Shown: positions 1 to 6,678, counted from the first letter of the stretch. The stretch is DNA of 10,854 bases from JANLHG01 sp964359745 (GCA_964359745.1 CAYHTR010000016.1:1-10854), one strand, 5' to 3'. Made by a program: numbers and translations. The notes: generated by a model from the letters alone, not told the origin.

Positions 1-930
1 GTTGTGATTGAAGGTAGAAGTATGAAAAACAATATAGAAATATGTAAACATCTCTGTTTGTTAAAAGCCAAAAAAGAAACAATAATCATTAATGAGGAAA
101 TGGAAAAATATCCGCCAGAGAGAATTATTATTCTAGCAACAGGAGCACAGGGTGACGAATTCGCCGCAATGATGAGAATGTCAAATAAAACTCATAAGCA
201 AATTAGAATTAACACTCGCGATACTGTTATGCTTTCTTCATCGGTTATTCCAGGCAATGAACGGGCAGTACAAAAATTAAAAGATAATTTATCGCGACAA
301 GGCGCTAAAATAATTCACTATAGAATTGCTGATGTTCATTCATCTGGACACGCAAACAAAGATGAAACTGCATGGATTCACAGAAAAATCAAACCAAAAT
401 TCTTTATGCCTGTGCATGGTTATCATTATATGCTTCGTGTTCACGGCGATATTGCTAAAGAAGCCAATGGTCTCAAAGAACATGATATTGTTATTCCAGA
501 CAATGGTTCCATAATTGAAATTCAAGAAAAAGGTGAAAAAATAGTGAAATTAAAAGAAAAAGCGCCTTCGGGAATTGTTATGGTGGATGGTTTTTCTATT
601 GGAGATATTCAAGATGTTGTTATTCGCGATAGACAAATGCTCGCCCAAGACGGAATCTTTATTATTTTCGCAATTGTAAACGCTCAAACAGGAAAACTTA
701 AAAAATCACCTGATATTATTTCTCGCGGATTCGTTTATCTTCGCGAATCGCAAGAATTGCTCCACGAAGCCCGCAATATTATCAAGTTCACAATTGAGGA
801 TTCAACAAAAGGTCAAAATCCTATCAATTTTGATTTTGTAAAAGCTAATATAACAGATAATGTAAACCGTCTTTTATTCCAACGAACCGCCAAACATCCA
901 ATCGTCATTCCAGTGATTTTAGGAATCTAG
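1..930 (+). CDS. rnj: Ribonuclease J, C-terminal part (5' end outside window)
   Basis: Metallo-beta-lactamase/beta-CASP exo- and endoribonuclease that acts in mRNA decay and rRNA maturation in the cytoplasm. The frame is open from base 1, so the N-terminal metallo-beta-lactamase core is missing because of the window edge; about 309 residues remain of a family usually near 550-600. Visible landmarks are EGRSM at the start, ATGAQGDE (beta-CASP region; TGSQGE in relatives), IPGNE, the late metal-ligand segment VHSSGHA, and MPVHGYHYML, where relatives usually have PVHGEYRML. The end, RTAKHPIVIPVI, matches the usual end of the C-terminal domain, so the 3' end is complete and closes with TAG. The HGE to HGY change is a mild departure, but the His is kept. 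The ATG at 22 is internal and not a start. Family identity is firm; the J1/J2 type cannot be judged. Confidence 0.92.
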   Translation, partial: VVIEGRSMKNNIEICKHLCLLKAKKETIIINEEMEKYPPERIIILATGAQGDEFAAMMRMSNKTHKQIRINTRDTVMLSSSVIPGNERAVQKLKDNLSRQGAKIIHYRIADVHSSGHANKDETAWIHRKIKPKFFMPVHGYHYMLRVHGDIAKEANGLKEHDIVIPDNGSIIEIQEKGEKIVKLKEKAPSGIVMVDGFSIGDIQDVVIRDRQMLAQDGIFIIFAIVNAQTGKLKKSPDIISRGFVYLRESQELLHEARNIIKFTIEDSTKGQNPINFDFVKANITDNVNRLLFQRTAKHPIVIPVILGI

Positions 931-939
931 TCAAACAAG

Positions 940-995
940 AAAATCCACCCCTTTGAGTTCCCCTCCTTTATAAAGGAGGGGCTGGGGAGGATTTT
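940..995. repeat. Nested palindromic intergenic repeat, possible terminator of rnj
   Basis: The centre, 960-981, is a perfect 22-nt palindrome (CCCCTCCTTTA and its complement). It is flanked by outer arms 940-951 (AAAATCCACCCC) and 984-995 (GGGGAGGATTTT), which pair at 11 of 12 positions. The unpaired parts are 952-959 and 982-983. The 3' outer arm ends in TTTT, so the element may end rnj transcripts. Its two-tier architecture looks like a dispersed REP/MITE-type repeat rather than a simple terminator; dispersal is inference. Confidence 0.7.
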
Positions 996-999
996 ATCG

Positions 1000-1008
1000 T
1001 GTTATAAT
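1000..1008 (+). promoter_or_regulatory. Extended -10 promoter of the MFS gene, predicted leaderless
   Basis: TGtTATAAT is a perfect extended -10 element. The hexamer (1003-1008) ends 9 nt before the ATG at 1018, so transcription should begin within about 3 nt of the start codon. There is no room for a ribosome binding site. The element lies directly after the palindromic repeat. Confidence 0.7.
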
Positions 1009-1017
1009 ATATCCATT

Positions 1018-2187
1018 ATGAAATTCATACGCAGAGGACATAGTCACGCTCTATATTCAATTTGTCTTTTAGTATTTATTTTCACTCTCCATTCCGTTTC
1101 ACCAACAATTATAAACTCCTCTTTTTTGAATCAATACACAACCGAAAATGGAGTTGGTTTGCTATACAGCATTGGCTCAATACTGACTGTGTTTTGTTTT
1201 TTATTTATGAGTGGTATATTGCGTCGTATAGGCAATTACAAAACAACAATGGTATTGATTATCCTTGAAGGATTGGCATTTCTGGGGATTATCTATTATC
1301 AAAATTTTTATACTATTGCTCCGTTATTTATAGTTAGTTTGGTTATGGTAAATCTTATTATTTTTACTCTTGATATTTTTCTTGAAAATCATTCTGACGA
1401 TATTCATACCGGAGGAATTCGCGGAATATATTTGACTGTAGCAAACGCCGCTTGGATATTATCGCCAATGATTGCCGGAGCATTGGTTGGTGAAAATGAT
1501 TATAAAAAAATATATTTAGGGGCTGTTCTTCTTCTTATTCCATTTATTTATTTTTTACGAGAAAATTTTAGAAATTTCAGAGATCCAAATTATGACCACT
1601 TAAGCATAAAAAGTACGCTCCATATTATGTTTCATAACAAAGATTTTTATAGAATATCGTTATCAAATATTTTATTAAACTTTTTTTACGCCTGGATGAC
1701 TATTTATACACCTATTTATTTGCATCAATATATCGGATTCAATTGGGAAGAAATCGGTATAATATTCACAATTATGCTTTTGCCATTTGTTATTTTTGAA
1801 ATTCCACTAGGAAATCTTGCTGATAAAAAACTAGGTGAAAAAGAAATTCTTTCTATTGGTTTTATTATTACAGCAATTTCAACTATTATAATTTCTTTTA
1901 TAACTATTAAAAATCTATGGTTATGGGCACTTGTCCTATTTATAACCCGTGTGGGAGCGGCTATGATTGAAATTATGAATGAAACATATTTTTTCAAAAA
2001 AGTTGATGGTAAGTCTTCGAGTGAGCTTTCTTTTTTTAGAATCACTCGCCCACTCGCCTACATAATCGTGCCTCTTATGGCAAGTCTAGCTTTCTATTTT
2101 GTCGGTTATAAATATTCATTCATAGCACTTGGAGTAATTGTTTTTTACGGCTTAAGATATAGTTTAACTTTGAAGGATACTAAGTAA
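1018..2187 (+). CDS. Major facilitator superfamily transporter
   Basis: A 389-residue integral membrane protein, the usual size for a 12-helix MFS carrier. Hydrophobic segments alternate with short loops along the whole length. A central loop near residues 175-205 (RENFRNFRDPNYDHLSIKS) splits the protein into two six-helix halves. The loop GNLADKKLGEKE (around residue 267) resembles the MFS motif A loop (G-x-L-x-D-x-x-G-x-K). The N-terminus is short and basic (MKFIRRGHSH), as expected for a cytoplasmic start. The ATG is set by the extended -10 just upstream. The gene stands alone between a palindromic repeat and a strong terminator, so it is probably monocistronic. The substrate cannot be inferred from sequence or neighbours; drug or metabolite export or import are all possible. 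Confidence 0.8.
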   Translation: MKFIRRGHSHALYSICLLVFIFTLHSVSPTIINSSFLNQYTTENGVGLLYSIGSILTVFCFLFMSGILRRIGNYKTTMVLIILEGLAFLGIIYYQNFYTIAPLFIVSLVMVNLIIFTLDIFLENHSDDIHTGGIRGIYLTVANAAWILSPMIAGALVGENDYKKIYLGAVLLLIPFIYFLRENFRNFRDPNYDHLSIKSTLHIMFHNKDFYRISLSNILLNFFYAWMTIYTPIYLHQYIGFNWEEIGIIFTIMLLPFVIFEIPLGNLADKKLGEKEILSIGFIITAISTIIISFITIKNLWLWALVLFITRVGAAMIEIMNETYFFKKVDGKSSSELSFFRITRPLAYIIVPLMASLAFYFVGYKYSFIALGVIVFYGLRYSLTLKDTK

Positions 2188-2197
2188 TATTTTATTA

Positions 2198-2228
2198 AAA
2201 AATCTCCGATATAATATCGGAGATTTTT
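2198..2228. terminator. Bidirectional intrinsic terminator
   Basis: A perfect 15-nt inverted repeat with a single central base has core arms ATCTCCGATAT and ATATCGGAGAT. An A-run precedes it and a T-run follows, so both strands give a GC-containing stem followed by U residues (T5 on plus, T6 on minus). It begins 11 nt after the MFS stop codon. It would also stop any minus-strand transcript arriving from 2489 or from the small ORF at 2236-2289. Confidence 0.85.
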
Positions 2229-2235
2229 CACCACA

Positions 2236-2289
2236 CTATTTAACTGGAGGCACTGGCTGTTGTGGAGCCGGTTTGATTGGTTCTGCCAT
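2236..2289 (-). CDS. Possible 17-residue proline-rich peptide
   Basis: The frame reads MAEPIKPAPQQPVPPVK and stops with TAG, 7 nt before the bidirectional terminator. That placement is what a real 3' end would look like. An in-frame TGA lies 33 nt upstream of the ATG and there is no other good start codon between them, so it is not the end of a longer intact gene. No Shine-Dalgarno sequence is visible, and no -10 sits at the leaderless distance used by neighbouring genes. It could be a real small peptide, a remnant of a decayed gene with a proline-rich tail, or chance. No function can be assigned. Confidence 0.2.
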   Translation of the reverse strand: MAEPIKPAPQQPVPPVK

Positions 2290-2381
2290 AATAATTTGGG
2301 TAACCTGATTGATTATTGTTCAAGCTACTTATTTGCAAGTATACTACCTATTTTTGTCCTAATTTCTTTTAATCACAACTA

Positions 2382-2410
2382 TTGACACATAGTCAAAACA
2401 AGCAAATAAT
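2382..2410 (+). promoter_or_regulatory. Sigma70-like promoter with overlapping TTGAC/GTCAA palindrome
   Basis: TTGACA (2382-2387), a 17-nt spacer and AATAAT (2405-2410) form a near-consensus plus-strand promoter. The -35 lies inside the inverted repeat TTGAC-N5-GTCAA (2382-2396), which also gives a TTGACT on the minus strand. The palindrome could be an operator. No plus-strand gene follows; transcription would run antisense into the 3' end of tatD. The match may be chance in AT-rich sequence. Confidence 0.35.
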
Positions 2411-2488
2411 CCACGCTTATATTAAGGCGTATTATTAAGTAGAATTAAATACATCAAACAATTACATCATAAATAACACAAAAGTCCA

Positions 2489-3250
2489 TTAAAGATTGAA
2501 TACTCTGAAAGAATTCTTAATAAGTTGAGTTTTTACAGCTTCAAAATCCATTTTTTTTATTTCCGCTATTTTTTTAACAACTTCAATAACATAAACTGAC
2601 TCGTTTCTCTTTCCTCTATAAGGAACTGGCGTCACAAAAGGACAATCCGTCTCAGACATTATCATATCTAACGGAACATATTCCACAAGCTCTTTGTATT
2701 GTTTTGCAAAAGTGATTACTCCGGTAAAAGAAAGTGTAAAACCAAGTTCTAAAAATTTTTTGGCTTCCTCTATTGTGCCTGCGAAAAAATGAACATCACC
2801 TTTAACTTTTGCATAATTTTTAAGAATTTCAATCGCATCTTTATATGAATTTCTAATATGAAGCATTAAAGGCTTTTTTACTTCATTGGCTAATTCTATA
2901 TGCTTTATAAAAACTTCTTTCTGCTTCACGCTATACGCTTCATGATTCATGTCCTTATAATCCAACCCACATTCCCCTATCCCCACCACTTTTGAATCTT
3001 CCGCCATACTTCGATAAATCTCAACGTCAAATATTTCTTCTGTATGTGTTGGATGTAAACCTATGGTCGCATAAACCCCTTCTTTATATTGATGTGCGAT
3101 TTCAATTGCCTTTTTTGATGTATCTAGCTTTGTTCCCACATTAATCATCCACACCCCGTTATCCAACGCGCGTTTTACAACCACCCCCCTATCCTCATCA
3201 TAATCAGAAAAATTAATATGCGAATGTATATCAATATATTCAGGACTCAT
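2489..3250 (-). CDS. tatD: TatD-family metal-dependent deoxyribonuclease
   Basis: A 253-residue TIM-barrel hydrolase of the TatD family (amidohydrolase superfamily). Relatives act as 3'-5' exonucleases or DNases in the cytoplasm. All expected metal ligands are visible: H9 and H11 in YIDIHSH, E93 in GIGECGLDY, H131 in LMLHIRNS, H154 in VHFFAGT, and D202 in SETDCPF followed by the family's PYRGKRNE. Length is normal (about 255-265). I chose the ATG at 3250. A GTG six codons upstream (3268) is in frame, but it lies upstream of the extended -10 TGtTAAAAT (3259-3267), so a transcript from that promoter would start near the ATG. In many bacteria tatD lies beside metG; here metG is on the same strand but about 0.9 kb upstream, past hicBA and the small membrane protein. 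Precise substrate is unknown. Confidence 0.9.
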   Translation of the reverse strand: MSPEYIDIHSHINFSDYDEDRGVVVKRALDNGVWMINVGTKLDTSKKAIEIAHQYKEGVYATIGLHPTHTEEIFDVEIYRSMAEDSKVVGIGECGLDYKDMNHEAYSVKQKEVFIKHIELANEVKKPLMLHIRNSYKDAIEILKNYAKVKGDVHFFAGTIEEAKKFLELGFTLSFTGVITFAKQYKELVEYVPLDMIMSETDCPFVTPVPYRGKRNESVYVIEVVKKIAEIKKMDFEAVKTQLIKNSFRVFNL

Positions 3251-3255
3251 TAACT

Positions 3256-3284
3256 TTGATTTTAACACAAAAAAGGTGTATTAT
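3256..3284 (+). promoter_or_regulatory. hicBA promoter, predicted leaderless
   Basis: TTGATT (3256-3261), a 17-nt spacer and TATTAT (3279-3284) form a good sigma70-type promoter. The -10 ends 6 nt before the hicB ATG at 3291, so the mRNA should begin at or next to the start codon. The -35 overlaps the tatD -10 on the other strand. Confidence 0.65.
3259..3267 (-). promoter_or_regulatory. Extended -10 promoter of tatD, predicted leaderless
   Basis: The minus strand reads TGtTAAAAT, with the hexamer at 3259-3264. It ends 8 nt before the ATG at 3250. It overlaps the -35 of the divergent hicB promoter, so the two polymerases should compete for the site. Confidence 0.6.
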
Positions 3285-3290
3285 TAAATT

Positions 3291-3566
3291 ATGAATTTAC
3301 AATTGCCAAAATTGACTTTTACAGCACAGATATTCCGCGAAGGAAAACAATTTGTGTCTTTTAATCCTGAACTCCGCATAGCTTCTTGTGGATCAACTTC
3401 TAATAAAGCAAAAACTAATTTAAAAGATGCAATTCGTGGATTCCTTTTGTCTGCAAATAAAAAAGGTACACTGGCTGATATTTTAGAAGAAGCAGGATTT
3501 GTACGCCAAAAAAAATCATGGCGAGACCCACACTTTGTTGCGTTTGACCGATTAACAGTTGTTTAA
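3291..3566 (+). CDS. hicB: HicB-like antitoxin
   Basis: A 91-residue protein with the HicB/UPF0150 pattern: a beta-hairpin start (LTFTAQIFREGKQFVSFNPELRIASCGST) followed by a helix (SNKAKTNLKDAIRGFL), as in the degenerate RNase H-like fold of HicB. In characterised systems HicB binds and neutralises the HicA mRNA interferase and often represses its own promoter. The C-terminal third (GTLADILEEAGFVRQKKSWRD and onward) shows no clear helix-turn-helix or ribbon-helix-helix, so DNA binding cannot be claimed. The ATG is fixed by the promoter 6 nt upstream. The gene lies 2 nt before hicA in antitoxin-first order, opposite to the E. coli hicAB arrangement but seen elsewhere. Confidence 0.8.
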   Translation: MNLQLPKLTFTAQIFREGKQFVSFNPELRIASCGSTSNKAKTNLKDAIRGFLLSANKKGTLADILEEAGFVRQKKSWRDPHFVAFDRLTVV

Positions 3567-3568
3567 CT

Positions 3569-3790
3569 ATGCCAAAGATAAGCACTGTTCATTATCGAAA
3601 ACTTGTTCGTGTTTTTGAACAAAAAGGTTTTACACTTGATAGACAAGAAGGCGACCATTTAATTTATATCAAAGACAATATAAAACGACCGATTGTAATC
3701 CCTATGTATAAATCAGTGCCCGTTTTTATCGTACTTAACAATCTAAAAACCGCCGGCATATCGCGTGAAGAATATCTAGCACTTTTGTAG
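3569..3790 (+). CDS. hicA: HicA-like mRNA interferase toxin
   Basis: A 73-residue protein with the HicA double-stranded-RNA-binding-like pattern: HYRKLVRVFEQKGFTLDRQEGDHLIYI, a strand ending RPIVIP, then NNLKTAGISREEYLALL. H30 in EGDHLIY matches the catalytic His of HicA (GSH in most relatives). HicA toxins cleave mRNA and are held inactive by HicB. The second half departs from the common pattern: the usual P-x-H after the third strand is P-M-Y here, and the segment that follows reads SVPVFIVLNNL. The gene starts 2 nt after the hicB stop with no visible Shine-Dalgarno sequence, so translation probably depends on hicB. A TATAAT directly follows its TAG stop (3791-3796) but no start codon lies at leaderless distance. 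Confidence 0.78.
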   Translation: MPKISTVHYRKLVRVFEQKGFTLDRQEGDHLIYIKDNIKRPIVIPMYKSVPVFIVLNNLKTAGISREEYLALL

Positions 3791-3820
3791 TATAATCTAT
3801 CACCGTATCCATCTCTTTCG

Positions 3821-3839
3821 GACAAGGTTAAACCTTGTC
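3821..3839. repeat. Short palindrome with GTTCTAG flank in convergent intergenic gap
   Basis: GACAAGGTT and AACCTTGTC form a 9-nt inverted repeat around one base; a realistic RNA hairpin has 7 bp and a 5-nt loop. It lies between the 3' ends of hicA and the convergent 91-residue gene. It could end both transcripts, but no U-tract follows on either strand. CTAGAACC follows at 3839-3846. The same TTAAAC-then-CTAGAACC layout recurs at 10505-10522. Confidence 0.5.
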
Positions 3840-3863
3840 TAGAACCATGAAATTAAGGAAATG

Positions 3864-4139
3864 TTATCGGAGTTGCAAAAACATACCTATACTTATTGCA
3901 AACAAAATCATTGATATGATAAAACAAATATCACTAGAGTAATTGGGTTTTTTGCGAAAAATAATACCAATCACCACAAGAATAGTACACAGTATCGCTA
4001 ATACTAAGATAAAAAACGTCATTGGTGATTTTGAAAATACTCCTGTTAAACTTTCACCACCAACATGTGCACTCAGAGAAAGTGCTACAAATAAAAAAAG
4101 TAGATAAAGTGCTTCGACAATTAGTAACAGGTATTTCAT
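3864..4139 (-). CDS. Small membrane protein of unknown function
   Basis: A 91-residue protein with three predicted membrane segments: residues about 2-24 (LLLIVEALYLLFLFVALSLSA), 40-62 (TMFFILVL-like stretch to IGIIF), and 70-88 (ICFIISMILFAISIGMFL). A short basic loop, RKKPNYSS, separates the last two. I do not recognise a family. The first segment could act as an uncleaved signal anchor; no cleavage site is evident. It follows metG on the same strand with a 45-nt gap that contains an extended -10 (4174-4182), so it may be transcribed alone as well as with metG. Codon and base use resemble the neighbours. Confidence 0.6.
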   Translation of the reverse strand: MKYLLLIVEALYLLFLFVALSLSAHVGGESLTGVFSKSPMTFFILVLAILCTILVVIGIIFRKKPNYSSDICFIISMILFAISIGMFLQLR

Positions 4140-4173
4140 AAATAAATATATAATTTAATAATCTTTAATTTGC

Positions 4174-4182
4174 ATTATACCA
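4174..4182 (-). promoter_or_regulatory. Extended -10 upstream of the small membrane protein gene
   Basis: The minus strand reads TGgTATAAT, a perfect extended -10, just after the metG stop. The hexamer ends 34 nt before the ATG at 4139, giving an AU-rich leader of roughly 28 nt without a Shine-Dalgarno sequence. A closer TATATT (4145-4150) lies 5 nt before the ATG and could give a leaderless start instead. Confidence 0.5.
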
Positions 4183-4184
4183 CC

Positions 4185-5606
4185 TTATTCCTTCCTCACA
4201 AACAATGGTTTTTCTGGCATTTTGTTTTCTAAAATAAGAGTTTGAATAGTTCTTGATGTTTCCGGCATAATTGGTTCAAGTTTGCATGCTATTTCAAACA
4301 AACTTTCAAGAAGAATTTTGATTTGATCTTCACCCTTTTTCTTATCTGTCTTAATCGTTTTAAATGGTTCATCTTTTTGAATACTTTTATCAAGTTCTGC
4401 TATTTCTTTCCATATTTCATCACAATAGGATTTAATATCATATTTTTCCAAACTAGAATCAGCTTGAAAACTTTTTTTATCTTTTATTTCAATTTTAATG
4501 GAATTAGAAACTGACATTTTTAAAATCCTTGATGTAAGATTCCCCAAACCATTAGCAAGATTGGCGTTATAGTGTTCTTTAAATGTTTCGTGGGTCAAAT
4601 CAGAATCCTCAAATGAAGATATATGACGAGCAAGATAATATCTTACTGATTCAGCTCCGTAGATATTTATGAGTTCATTAGGATCAATTACATTACCAAG
4701 CGATTTTGACATTTTTCTACCTCCAGATGTAATAAATCCATGAACCAGAAGAATTTTTGGAAGAGGCAAATCAGCGGAAAGAAGCATAGCAGGCCATATT
4801 AAAGCATGGAAACGCAAAATATCTTTTCCAATAATATGAACATTTGCTGGCCAAAATTTATTATATAAATTCGTATCGGAAGTGCCAAAACCCAATGCGG
4901 TTATATAATTTGAAAGCGCGTCGCACCATACATACATTTTTTGCGTTAAATCATCTGGAATTGGAATTCCAACCGACACTTTATCCACAGAACGAGAAAA
5001 ACTTATATCTTCCAAACCTCGCTCAAGAAATGCTAAAATCTCAGTTTTTCTCCCGTTATCCAAAATTTCCAATTCCCCGCTTTCAATTTTTTCTTTTATC
5101 ACATTTCCATATTTTGAAAGTTTAAAAAACCAATTTTCTTCTTCAAGAATTTGTGGTTTCTCATTATGATCTGGACATTTTCCATCAACTAAATCTTTTT
5201 CTGTGATAAATGCTTCATGGCCTATACAATACAATCCCTTATATATGCGTTTTTCCAAATCCCCCACAGTAGCAATACGATTCCATAATTCCTGCGCCCC
5301 AGACCAATGTTGTTTTTGATCTGATGTCCTAATAAATTGATCATAAGAAATATTTAGTTTTTTAAAAAGATTTTTAAAATTAGAAACAATTTCATCTAAA
5401 TATTCTGTTGTTGTTTTTCCAATTAATTTTGCCGCCAAAACCACTTTTTCTGTATTTTCGTCGGCCCCAGTCAAAAAATAAACTTCTTCGCCCTTAATTC
5501 TGTGATAACGAGCAATAATATCGGCTATCGTCGTTGAATAAGCGTGCCCCATATGTAAATTGGCATTTGGATAAAAAATTGGAGTGGTAATATAAAACGC
5601 CTTCAT
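4185..5606 (-). CDS. metG: Methionyl-tRNA synthetase
   Basis: Class I aminoacyl-tRNA synthetase that charges tRNA-Met; essential and cytoplasmic. Signature HMGH is at residues 18-21 and KMSKS at 298-302. The Rossmann-fold strand FYITTPIFYPNA, the TGADENTEKV loop (TGTDEHGxK in many relatives) and YVWCDALSNYITALGF are in order. The alpha-helical anticodon-binding domain begins near NANLANGLGNLTSRIL. In the connective peptide the zinc knuckle reads C127-x2-H130 and C144-x2-H147, where the Thermus type has Cys at the second position. At 473 residues it is near the short end of the family and lacks the C-terminal tRNA-binding OB domain, as in MetG2-type enzymes. The start lies 9 nt after the upstream membrane-protein stop. 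Confidence 0.95.
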   Translation of the reverse strand: MKAFYITTPIFYPNANLHMGHAYSTTIADIIARYHRIKGEEVYFLTGADENTEKVVLAAKLIGKTTTEYLDEIVSNFKNLFKKLNISYDQFIRTSDQKQHWSGAQELWNRIATVGDLEKRIYKGLYCIGHEAFITEKDLVDGKCPDHNEKPQILEEENWFFKLSKYGNVIKEKIESGELEILDNGRKTEILAFLERGLEDISFSRSVDKVSVGIPIPDDLTQKMYVWCDALSNYITALGFGTSDTNLYNKFWPANVHIIGKDILRFHALIWPAMLLSADLPLPKILLVHGFITSGGRKMSKSLGNVIDPNELINIYGAESVRYYLARHISSFEDSDLTHETFKEHYNANLANGLGNLTSRILKMSVSNSIKIEIKDKKSFQADSSLEKYDIKSYCDEIWKEIAELDKSIQKDEPFKTIKTDKKKGEDQIKILLESLFEIACKLEPIMPETSRTIQTLILENKMPEKPLFVRKE

Positions 5607-5612
5607 AAATAA

Positions 5613-5618
5613 ATACTA
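5613..5618 (-). promoter_or_regulatory. Possible -10 of metG overlapping the upstream stop codon
   Basis: The minus strand reads TAGTAT, ending 6 nt before the metG ATG. Its first three bases are the TAG stop of the upstream gene. It matches the consensus at only 4 of 6 positions, but the spacing equals that of the ftsE, ftsX and hicB promoters. No Shine-Dalgarno sequence is present. Confidence 0.35.
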
Positions 5619-6671
5619 TTGTAATTCTACTTCTTCAATAACAATACGGCGACGCTTTTCAATATCATTCACAAATTCCATAATAGCCGCAGCTATCGGA
5701 ACAGAGAGAATCATACCGAGAAAACCGGCCAATTTTGCACCAATAATAAGAGAAAGAATAACTAAAATCGGAGAAATGCCAACAATTTTTCTTACAACCA
5801 GAGGATAAATTAACTGACTTTCAAATTGTTGAATAATAAGATAAAAACCAGCCACAAGCAAGCCCATTGTGATTCCACCATCAACATAAGCCACTAAAAT
5901 ACCAGGAGCGGCTGAAATAAGTGGTCCAAAAACCGGAATAAGTTCAAATATTGCAGCTAAAGTAGCTAAAAGAAGAGCATGTTTAATGCCTAAAATAACA
6001 AGACCTACATATACGAATAAACCAATTAAAAGTCCTAATAAAAATTGTCCTTGAAGCCAATAACCGATTTTTAATTGTGATCTCTTCCATAAATCAATTA
6101 TATATTTCTGACTTTTTATCGGCGTGATTATTCTTAAAAAATTACCAACCCCATCTTCTTGCACTGCAAAATAAAAAGAAAGCACAATCATTAACATAAA
6201 CGACAACACTCCACCGAAAATTAAATTGGCCGATTTTATAATACTTTCGCTTGTGCCTGAAATAAAAGTCTTTATTTGCACAGTTATTTCCTGTAATGAA
6301 AAACTGTGAGCAAAACTGCTTTCTTTTATAGGATTCCACAAATCATCAATACTTATGTTTTGAGGAAGATTATTAACATATGTAAGAGCTTCAGAAAGAA
6401 CCCTGGGGAGGAAGAAAAAGAAAATACTAAACAAAACAGATGCTAAAATAATATAGGATATAATTACAGACGGCAAACGTTTGATTCTACGTCTACCTAA
6501 CCATTTTGTAATCGGTTCAATTGATGATGCTATAACAATAGCACCAAACACAACCAATATAAGATCTTTAATAAGAAACAAAACATAAAAAAGTAACACG
6601 CAAAGAATAGCTTTAATTAAAGTCCCAGAAGTAATTTTTACTAATATATGTTTTCCCTCATTATTATCCAT
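5616..6671 (-). CDS. AI-2E/PerM-family membrane transporter
   Basis: A 351-residue polytopic membrane protein of the AI-2E transporter (UPF0118, PerM) family. Hydrophobic segments appear at about residues 16-50 (two helices), 65-90, 150-170, and in a C-terminal cluster from 205 to 340. The hallmark FELIPVFGPLISAAPGILVAYVDGG segment near residue 240 matches the family's conserved P-x-x-GP-x-x-x-x-x-P motif. Length is typical. Relatives have been linked to autoinducer-2 export, Na+/H+ exchange and other transport; no substrate can be assigned here. The promoter TGaTATAAT ends 7 nt upstream of the ATG, in the 24-nt gap after the M16 gene, and metG follows after 9 nt. Confidence 0.88.
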   Translation of the reverse strand: MDNNEGKHILVKITSGTLIKAILCVLLFYVLFLIKDLILVVFGAIVIASSIEPITKWLGRRRIKRLPSVIISYIILASVLFSIFFFFLPRVLSEALTYVNNLPQNISIDDLWNPIKESSFAHSFSLQEITVQIKTFISGTSESIIKSANLIFGGVLSFMLMIVLSFYFAVQEDGVGNFLRIITPIKSQKYIIDLWKRSQLKIGYWLQGQFLLGLLIGLFVYVGLVILGIKHALLLATLAAIFELIPVFGPLISAAPGILVAYVDGGITMGLLVAGFYLIIQQFESQLIYPLVVRKIVGISPILVILSLIIGAKLAGFLGMILSVPIAAAIMEFVNDIEKRRRIVIEEVELQ

Positions 6672-6678
6672 ATTTTAT

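Larger units (their letters stand above)
2229..2488. other. Intergenic stretch between MFS terminator and tatD 3' end
   Basis: About 260 bases with no convincing gene. It holds a possible 17-codon proline-rich minus-strand ORF (2289-2236) and a plus-strand promoter-like pair around 2382-2410. A small imperfect hairpin, ACGCTT with AAGGCGT, lies at about 2412-2430. No tRNA, CRISPR or insertion sequence signature was seen. Confidence 0.6.

Noticed and set aside
1725..2045. A 106-codon minus-strand frame inside the MFS gene
   Set aside because: It is fully antisense to a strongly supported membrane-protein gene and has no recognisable domain.
3791..3939. TATAAT directly after the hicA stop driving a 31-codon plus-strand ORF at 3847
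   Set aside because: The ORF is antisense to the 3' end of the 91-residue membrane protein gene, has no start at leaderless distance from the TATAAT, and has no recognisable features. The stray TATAAT also warns that such boxes occur by chance in AT-rich DNA.
4844..5125. A 93-codon plus-strand frame inside metG
   Set aside because: It is antisense to conserved MetRS sequence with no independent start signal or domain.
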